Positions 1-4,847 of a stretch of DNA of 5,417 bases are shown one piece after another. The position numbers and the translations under genes are program-made. How positions within the stretch are numbered: position 1 is the stretch's first letter; every line of letters starts with the position of its first letter. The DNA is from Methylotetracoccus sp. (lineage in GTDB: Bacteria; Pseudomonadota; Gammaproteobacteria; Methylococcales; Methylococcaceae). Location: positions 1-5,417 of the forward strand of contig JALORT010000328.1 in NCBI GenBank assembly GCA_025458755.1. The letters run 5' to 3'. The notes below the pieces were generated by a model. It made no database searches. It was given only the letters and a program-made list of their open reading frames with translations, and was not told where the DNA came from.

Positions 1-16
1 GACTGATTCGTCCCGG

Positions 17-949
17 ATGCCTATGTCGTCGAAAGGCCGACTGCGGCTGCTGCAGTCCTCCAACGGTCTTTTTTTGGGGATCACGTTGTCTGCGTACCCT
101 CAGAGTGACGAGCGGAATCGCGGGAACATCGCGGGGCAAGAGCCGTGGGATGAACTGGATCAGCAGGGTTACCGCTCCATTGAGTTCCTGGCTCACGCGT
201 TGAAAAATGCACTGGCACCGATACTCAGTGCGGCGCAGATGCTGCAGCGTTACGGGGTCAGCAAACCCGACGTCGTGGATTGGGCGGGGGCCAGCATCGA
301 AAGCCAGGTCAGGGCCATGAGCAGCACGGTTAATGAGCTGCTGGATTTTTCGCGCGCCATACTGGGGCGTCTTGAGTTGGAGTTCGCTTCGCTGAATCTC
401 ACGCCGGTGTTGGAACGCACAATAGCGGCGTGTCGCGGGCTTGCCGAGGAACGAAACCAAACCCTGCACTGCCAGCTTTCGGCGGGTGAGCTTTGGGTCA
501 CCGGCGATGAAGCCCGGCTGGAATACGTCATCCAGCAACTGTTGCTGAATGCGGTGAGGTCCGCACCGGAGGGCGGCATCGTCGCGCTTCGCGCGGATCT
601 TGAAGACGGCAGCGTAGTGATCCGGGTCGGCGACGATAGCGCCGGACTGGCCCCGGCGATGCTGGACGCGATCTTCGAGCCCTTTATTGGCGCGGGCAGT
701 TCGGGCGACCCGAAAGCAAGGGGTTTAGGAGTCGGTGTGGCGTTTGCTCGGCGGCTTATCTCGCTGCACGGCGGTACGCTTCGCGTGGTCAGCGAGGGCC
801 TGGGTTGCGGGGCCGAATTCGTCGCGCAGCTTCCGGCGATCCCGCCCTCCGCAGTGGAAGGCGGGCGCAAGCAACCGGGCACCACCGCTGCCGCTCAAGA
901 CACCGAGACGCTGGTATGTTCCTCCCCGTTGGCTTCCAACTTGTCGTAG
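17..949 (+). CDS. Soluble histidine kinase-like protein (HisKA + HATPase_c), degenerate H-box, possibly 5'-partial
   Basis: Predicted cytoplasmic sensor kinase that would phosphorylate a response regulator not present in this window. Seen: an HisKA-like helix with candidate phospho-acceptor His60 (FLAHALKNALAPI, residues 57-69), a dimerisation helix to about 115, then an HATPase_c domain at about 160-275. In the latter, Asn178 sits in the N-box (QQLLLNAV), the G1 box is DDSAG (206-210, family usually DxGxG), EPF follows at 221-223, and the G2 box is GLGVGV (236-241) followed by LHGG. Residues 277-310 are a low-complexity tail. There is no sensor domain and no membrane segment. Odd: the acidic residue usually after the His is Ala61, and the usual NP is N64-A65. 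The start is uncertain: the frame is open to the window edge, and TTG at 86 has GGGGA five bases upstream. The family call is firm; activity is not. Confidence 0.85.
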   Translation: MPMSSKGRLRLLQSSNGLFLGITLSAYPQSDERNRGNIAGQEPWDELDQQGYRSIEFLAHALKNALAPILSAAQMLQRYGVSKPDVVDWAGASIESQVRAMSSTVNELLDFSRAILGRLELEFASLNLTPVLERTIAACRGLAEERNQTLHCQLSAGELWVTGDEARLEYVIQQLLLNAVRSAPEGGIVALRADLEDGSVVIRVGDDSAGLAPAMLDAIFEPFIGAGSSGDPKARGLGVGVAFARRLISLHGGTLRVVSEGLGCGAEFVAQLPAIPPSAVEGGRKQPGTTAAAQDTETLVCSSPLASNLS

Positions 950-1305
950 TGACGCTGTCGGCGATCATCACCGGCTTGGGCGTCTACGGCCTGGTTCGTC
1001 CCGCCGGAATAACGGGGTTCGCGGGGCTCTGGCGCACACGGGCCGCGCTCTGGTTCGCGGTGGTCCTGCGGCTCGTTTTCGGTGCGGCTCTCTGGTACGT
1101 TGCCCCGTTATCCCGCGCCCCGATGGTGCTCCGAGTCATCGGGGGCGTCGCGATCGCTGCGGCCATCGTGCTGCCTGTGCTCGGTGTCGCGCGCATGCGA
1201 CTCCTGCTGGACCGGTGGACACACCAAACCCCCGCGTTCATCCGAACCTGGTCGGCGGCAGCGGCCTTAATGGGTAGTTTCCTGATTTGGGCGGTGGCTG
1301 GCTAA
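916..1305 (+). CDS. Small integral membrane protein, about four transmembrane segments, function unknown
   Basis: A 129-residue hydrophobic protein. Four likely membrane helices are visible, at about residues 7-27, 43-63, 70-91 and 110-127, with arginine-rich joins (R40, R42, R52, R94, R96, R100) that suggest positive-inside loops. It has no signal peptide cleavage site and no catalytic motif that I recognise. The start was chosen at ATG 916 because the extension upstream of it, to 805, is arginine-rich and reads as an out-of-frame shadow of the kinase gene. With this start the gene overlaps the kinase stop by 34 bp, so the two are probably co-transcribed; no strong Shine-Dalgarno sequence precedes it. 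The composition resembles small hypothetical membrane proteins common in Proteobacteria, but I cannot assign a family. A link to the kinase, for example as its membrane partner, is only inference from the overlap. Confidence 0.65.
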   Translation: MFLPVGFQLVVVTLSAIITGLGVYGLVRPAGITGFAGLWRTRAALWFAVVLRLVFGAALWYVAPLSRAPMVLRVIGGVAIAAAIVLPVLGVARMRLLLDRWTHQTPAFIRTWSAAAALMGSFLIWAVAG

Positions 1306-1317
1306 GCCGTCCGGAAA

Positions 1318-1356
1318 GCGGGCGGGCTCGCCCAGCGTTCGGGCGGCGCCGCCGAA
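1318..1356. promoter_or_regulatory. Two adjacent GC-rich inverted repeats between the membrane protein and DUF5335 genes
   Basis: The first dyad is GGGCG/CGCCC with a 4-base loop (1320-1333). The second is a 12-base perfect palindrome GGCGGCGCCGCC (1342-1353), extended on both sides by TTC/GAA (1338-1340 and 1354-1356) with one unpaired G at 1341. Neither is followed by a T-tract, so an intrinsic terminator is not well supported. They could be an attenuating RNA structure, a protein-binding dyad, or simply a product of high GC. They lie 13 to 51 bases past the membrane-protein stop, in the only sizeable gap upstream of the DUF5335-copAB cluster. Confidence 0.35.
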
Positions 1357-1424
1357 GTTCGCATCTTGCTGGCATGCGCCTGTCCAACTCTGGCACGCAC
1401 GCGTTCCGCCTAACACCGACGAAC

Positions 1425-1430
1425 AGGAGG
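1425..1430 (+). promoter_or_regulatory. Strong Shine-Dalgarno site for the DUF5335 gene
   Basis: AGGAGG lies six bases before ATG 1437. It is the best ribosome binding site in the window and fixes this start over the upstream in-frame ATGs at 1287 and 1374, neither of which has a comparable site. Confidence 0.85.
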
Positions 1431-1436
1431 CAAGCC

Positions 1437-1841
1437 ATGAAGAGTACCAACATCGTTCCCGATCAGTGGCAGCGATTCTGTGAGGACTTCAGCCGGCAGC
1501 ATCGCGGGTGGTTGGTCACGACCAGCATTCTCGAACGGTCCTCCCAAGTGCGCGCGGCCGACATTGACGAAAGTCGCGCCCACCGGACTGCCCGGGATTT
1601 GCCTTTCGGCGGTCTGAGTCTGGAACCGAACCGGCGGGATCTGATGCTGTTGCTGGGGGAGGGCAAGCTGCATGTCACGGAACACATCACTGATGTGATT
1701 CGGATCGGTCTGCTGGAGACCGATGAAGGCGCACATGCCGGTCTTCGCATTGACAAGTCCAACGACACCGGGGTGTTGCTCAGGTTCCGGGTCGCGGCGC
1801 GCCCGGAGAGCCTGGACGGTGTTGCCGCCTCCGAACGATGA
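1437..1841 (+). CDS. DUF5335 family protein
   Basis: A 134-residue soluble protein of unknown function that I recognise as DUF5335. Signs are the N-terminal pattern W-x2-F-x2-DFSRQH-x-GWLVT (residues 11-28), the central DLPFGGLSLE stretch (54-63), and a C-terminal strand region containing HIT, ETDEGAHAGLRI (94-105) and LLRFR. It has no signal peptide, membrane segment, cysteine pair or metal-binding cluster, so a cytoplasmic location is expected. The length is about normal for the family. It follows an ideal AGGAGG site and its stop codon overlaps the next ATG as ATGA. Members have no established reaction. Its position at the head of a tight run leading into copA and copB suggests shared expression with copper resistance, which is inference from spacing only. 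The family assignment is from memory of conserved motifs, not from a search. Confidence 0.8.
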   Translation: MKSTNIVPDQWQRFCEDFSRQHRGWLVTTSILERSSQVRAADIDESRAHRTARDLPFGGLSLEPNRRDLMLLLGEGKLHVTEHITDVIRIGLLETDEGAHAGLRIDKSNDTGVLLRFRVAARPESLDGVAASER

Positions 1842-2200
1842 TCTCGTGGGCAGAACCTTCACCAATCGCAGCAGCGGCAAGATGCATGACTTTGATTGAC
1901 GATGCGAGGCGGCAGGAATCACTGCGGATACCGCGCGGCGAGCGCCCGATCGACGCGGACGGCGGCATTGCGCACTTCGGTCTTCAACCCGAGACGGCGC
2001 TGGCGGAACACCCTTGGCTCCCGGTCGATTATGGCGTCCTGGCCGATGAGGGCTTTCCGGCAGGGCATGCCGCAAGCACCAGTCGCTGGAAGCGGACCGT
2101 TCGATGCGCACCACGTAAGGAGTGGGTGAGACCCACGACACGATCGTTCGCAATGCGTTGCGGTTTCCAGGCCGAGGAAATCGGCGTCTGTCCGCGCTGA
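1838..2200 (+). CDS. Hypothetical protein, possible coupling gene between DUF5335 and copA
   Basis: A 120-residue open frame with no family that I recognise. For: its ATG overlaps the DUF5335 stop (ATGA at 1838-1841), its stop lies 7 bp before the copA ATG, and its middle part (about codons 23-76) favours G or C in the third position like the neighbouring genes. Against: there is no Shine-Dalgarno site, both ends are arginine- and alanine-rich with rarer codons, and I see no motif, signal peptide or membrane helix. Cysteines are at 16, 90, 108 and 118, the last two in a short Cys-x9-Cys C-terminus. Met17 (ATG 1886) is an alternative start. If it is not translated, this 366-bp stretch is an unexplained leader of copA, possibly a decayed gene. 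Confidence 0.4.
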   Translation: MISWAEPSPIAAAARCMTLIDDARRQESLRIPRGERPIDADGGIAHFGLQPETALAEHPWLPVDYGVLADEGFPAGHAASTSRWKRTVRCAPRKEWVRPTTRSFAMRCGFQAEEIGVCPR

Positions 2201-2207
2201 CTCATCG

Positions 2208-3920
2208 ATGCTCACATTACACGAGTGGCGTCGACCTCTGCTGCTGATCACTGCTTTGGCCACAGCCCCGTTTTCAGCCGAACCGGGCACGTACCACCTG
2301 TCCGTCGAACAGCGCTCGGTGAATGTGACCGGCAATGCGCGCCCAGCGGTGCTGGTCAACGGCAAGTTGCCGGCGCCGACACTGCGTTGGCGGGAAGGCG
2401 AGGAAGTCACCTTATACGTCACCAACCGCTTGTCCGAACCGACGTCGATTCATTGGCACGGCATCCTGCTGCCGTATCAGATGGACGGTGTGCCCGGCAT
2501 CAGCTTCCCGGGGATTGCTCCGGGTACCACGTTCATCTACCGCTTTCCGGTGCTGCAGAACGGGACTTACTGGTACCACGGTCACTCCGGGTTGCAGGAG
2601 CAGGCCGGATTGTACGGCGCCCTGCTGATCGATCCGCAGGAACCGGAAGCAGACGGCTACGAACGCGACCATGTAATTGTATTGTCCGATTGGACCGATG
2701 AACGCCCGGCGCGCGTGCTGACCCGTTTGAAGAAGCAGAGCAACTATTACAACTTCCAACAGCGCACGGTCGTCGACTTCTTTCGGGACCTCGTCGATCA
2801 GGGGTTCCGGCACACCGTCGCGGACCGCCTGGCCTGGGGACAGATGCGGATGGATCCGACTGACCTCGCTGACGTCACCGGCTACGCCTATTCCTTCCTG
2901 ATCAACGGACGAAACCCGGAACAAAACTGGACCGGACTGTTCCGGCCCGGCGACAGGGTCCGCCTGCGCTTCATCAACGCGTCGGCGATGACGCATTTCG
3001 ATGTCCGCGTGCCGGGCCTTGCCATGCGTGTGATTCAGGCCGATGGTCAGGACATCGCCCCGCTCACGGTCGACGAATTCCGCATTGCCGTGGCCGAGAC
3101 GTACGATGTAGTGGTGGAACCGAAAGACCGTCGGGCCTACAGCATTTTCGCCGAGGCGATGGATCGCAGCGGTTACGCCCGCGGTACGCTGGCTCCCCGC
3201 TACGGCATGCGTGCCGCCGTCCCATCGCTGCGTACTCGCCGCCTGGTGACGCTCGGGGAGATGGGCGGGACTCACGGCGCTCATCGCGCGCATCCAGGCC
3301 CAAAACCGCGCCCGGACCCCGCCGTGATCCACGAATCCCATGCCGGCCATCGCGGAGCACGATCGGAAGATCACGCGTCGCCCCCGAGGACAGTCGATGC
3401 AGCCTCCCACCACGACATCCATGCCATGCACGCCATGCACGGCACGGACGACAGCTCTGAGGCGGCACCGGGCACACTCGGCTACCGCGATCTCCGCAGT
3501 GCGCAGCACCACCACGACTGGCGTAAACCGGATCGCGAGATCGTACTCAAGCTGACGGGGAACATGTTCCGCTACATCTGGTCGTTCGACGACAAAAAAT
3601 ACGCCGAAGCCGAGCCGATCCGGCTGCGCTACGGGGAGCGGGTGCGCTTCACGTACGTCAATGAAACGATGATGAACCATCCGATCCACCTGCACGGCAT
3701 GTGGCAGGATCTTGACAACGGCCTCGGACCTTTCAATCCGCGCAAGCATGTCGTTAACGTCGGCCCCGGGGAAACCGTCAGCGTCGACGTGACCGCAGAC
3801 GCGCCGGGCTCCTGGGCGTTCCATTGCCATCTCCTCTATCACATGGAGTCTGGAATGTTTCGGGAAGTCGTGGTCGAACGCGACGATCCCGTCCCGCATC
3901 GGAAACACATGCACCATTGA
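2208..3920 (+). CDS. copA: CopA/PcoA-type multicopper oxidase, copper resistance
   Basis: Periplasmic multicopper oxidase of plasmid/chromosomal copper resistance, thought to oxidise Cu(I) to Cu(II) and bind copper. Three cupredoxin domains are seen, at about residues 27-145, 153-350 and 445-562. All four ligand blocks are present: HWHG (82-85), HGH (124-126), HPIHLHG (491-497) and HCHLLYH with axial Met550 (539-550). The N-terminus is a short signal peptide, with Arg8-Arg9 then PLLL, compatible with a minimal Tat motif, and cleavage probably near SA-EP (24-25). Odd: the linker at about 355-436 carries 15 histidines but only two methionines (HAMHAMHG), where Pseudomonas-type CopA usually has Met-rich repeats; the tail ends HRKHMHH. 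ATG 2208 is the only ATG after the in-frame TGA at 2127. It has no clear ribosome site and starts 7 bp after the preceding ORF, so translation may be coupled. copB follows directly. Confidence 0.95.
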   Translation: MLTLHEWRRPLLLITALATAPFSAEPGTYHLSVEQRSVNVTGNARPAVLVNGKLPAPTLRWREGEEVTLYVTNRLSEPTSIHWHGILLPYQMDGVPGISFPGIAPGTTFIYRFPVLQNGTYWYHGHSGLQEQAGLYGALLIDPQEPEADGYERDHVIVLSDWTDERPARVLTRLKKQSNYYNFQQRTVVDFFRDLVDQGFRHTVADRLAWGQMRMDPTDLADVTGYAYSFLINGRNPEQNWTGLFRPGDRVRLRFINASAMTHFDVRVPGLAMRVIQADGQDIAPLTVDEFRIAVAETYDVVVEPKDRRAYSIFAEAMDRSGYARGTLAPRYGMRAAVPSLRTRRLVTLGEMGGTHGAHRAHPGPKPRPDPAVIHESHAGHRGARSEDHASPPRTVDAASHHDIHAMHAMHGTDDSSEAAPGTLGYRDLRSAQHHHDWRKPDREIVLKLTGNMFRYIWSFDDKKYAEAEPIRLRYGERVRFTYVNETMMNHPIHLHGMWQDLDNGLGPFNPRKHVVNVGPGETVSVDVTADAPGSWAFHCHLLYHMESGMFREVVVERDDPVPHRKHMHH

Positions 3921-4630
3921 ACCGCGAATCTACCTTGAGAAGGAGCGTTCCACGGACCGCACGCCGTCTCGGTATGGCGTGTCTCCTGTGGTCAGAGTTC
4001 GCCATGGCAGGCATGGGGACCGAACCGCTCTACACGATGCTGCGCGCGGAGCGTTTTGAATACGAGGGCAACGAGAACATCCAGTTGTTCAAATGGGACG
4101 TCGAAGGCTGGACGGGGGGTGACCTCAACAAGCTTTGGATCAAGAGCGAAGGCGATTATGCGTTTTCGCAGGGAATCTTGGGGCAGGGCGATCTCCAGGT
4201 GCTTTACAGCCGTAACATCGCCACGTTTTGGGATCTGCAGGTGGGGGCTCGCCGTTCGTTCGAGCCGGAGCGCGCGTTCAGCGGAGTCTTGGGAATTCAG
4301 GGTTTGGCCCCGTATTTTTTTGAAGTGGAAGCGGCGATGTTCGTGAACGAATACGGGAACGTTCTGAGCCGCTTCAAACTCGCCTACGAACTCCTGCTGA
4401 CGCAGAGACTGATTCTTCAGCCCCGCGTGGAACTCAACCTCGCCGCCAAGAATTTGAACAACCGCGGTGTCCAGGCGGGAATCATCGAGTTTGAAGCGGG
4501 TGCGAGACTCCGCTACGAGTTCGTTCGCGAGTTCGCCCCTTATATCGGTTTCGACTATGTCGAGGAGGAGTCGTTACTGGAACATCGGCATACCGTTCGT
4601 GCCGTGGCCGGTATTCGATTCTGGTATTGA
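3917..4630 (+). CDS. copB: CopB/PcoB-type outer-membrane copper resistance protein
   Basis: Outer-membrane beta-barrel partner of CopA, believed to bind or export copper. Numbering from TTG 3917 (237 residues): a basic n-region with R8, R9, R13, R16 and R17, a short hydrophobic core around 19-25, and probable cleavage after AMA (29-31). Family hallmarks are the WDVEGWTGGDLNKLWIKSEG block (60-79), LYSR, FWDLQ, GLAPYFFEVEAA (129-140), LLLTQRLILQPR (159-170) and REFAPYIG (204-211). The chain ends in an aromatic (FWY), as outer-membrane barrels do. It is shorter than many CopB proteins, lacks their Met/His-rich N-terminal stretch, and has a short last loop. The start is uncertain: TTG 3917 overlaps the copA stop (TTGA), TTG 3935 also keeps the signal peptide, and ATG 3974 would leave only about 11 residues before the cleavage site. 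Identity is secure; the start is not. Confidence 0.92.
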   Translation: MNRESTLRRSVPRTARRLGMACLLWSEFAMAGMGTEPLYTMLRAERFEYEGNENIQLFKWDVEGWTGGDLNKLWIKSEGDYAFSQGILGQGDLQVLYSRNIATFWDLQVGARRSFEPERAFSGVLGIQGLAPYFFEVEAAMFVNEYGNVLSRFKLAYELLLTQRLILQPRVELNLAAKNLNNRGVQAGIIEFEAGARLRYEFVREFAPYIGFDYVEEESLLEHRHTVRAVAGIRFWY

Positions 4631-4687
4631 GGAGCCGCTTATTCCGCGTCGTAAAAGGACCGCCGGAAACCCCGCGTAAGCATGGCC

Positions 4688-4710
4688 GGGACCGAAAATA
4701 TTCGGTGTCC
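4688..4710. other. Hairpin in the spacer after copB
   Basis: ACCGAA (4691-4696) and TTCGGT (4701-4706) form a perfect 6-bp inverted repeat around AATA. It can extend by three pairs (GGG 4688-4690 with TCC 4708-4710) if G4707 is bulged. No T-run follows, so it would be a weak intrinsic terminator at best; an operator for the downstream gene is equally possible. It starts 57 bases past the copB stop. The rest of the 217-bp spacer (4631-4847) holds no gene that I can support and no clear promoter. Confidence 0.35.
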
Positions 4711-4847
4711 TACGTAGTGATACGGATACCCAAACGCGTCACTTCGGCAAAGAATACGCACCGAGCCATGCCGGGGTGCCGTGCAACCGCGCCGTCCCGC
4801 CCCGTGGCGCAGTCGAGTGTGAATAGTTGGGTGGCTTTGGGGGCGTT

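Noticed and set aside
1..6. End of an upstream gene (gac tga in frame 1)
   Set aside because: Only one codon and a stop are visible, which is too little to support a gene.
250..885. A 211-codon - strand frame opposite the histidine kinase
   Set aside because: Ser/Pro/Arg-rich composition typical of a shadow frame; the + strand has clear HisKA and HATPase_c motifs.
735..1277. A 180-codon + frame spanning the end of the kinase and most of the membrane-protein gene
   Set aside because: Arg/Pro-rich composition with no motif; it conflicts with two better-supported frames.
1410..2153. A 247-codon - strand frame covering DUF5335 and the small ORF
   Set aside because: It runs antisense to the recognisable DUF5335 gene, is rich in Arg, Pro and Ser, and has no motif or ribosome site.
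1842..2207. A copper-responsive operator (CopR/CusR-type box or CueR-type promoter) upstream of copA
   Set aside because: I found no convincing AT-rich dyad of the CusR/CopR kind and no spaced -35/-10 pair around a CueR-like dyad.
3409..3450. Short direct repeats encoding HAMHAMHG in copA as a possible repeat array
   Set aside because: Only two copies of a 9-base unit inside a coding linker; explained by His-rich protein sequence, not by a CRISPR or mobile repeat.
2412..3917. A 501-codon open frame on the - strand opposite copA
   Set aside because: It mirrors the strongly supported copA frame. High GC with third-position bias suppresses stops on the opposite strand; the protein shows no domain, and copA on the + strand has every ligand motif.
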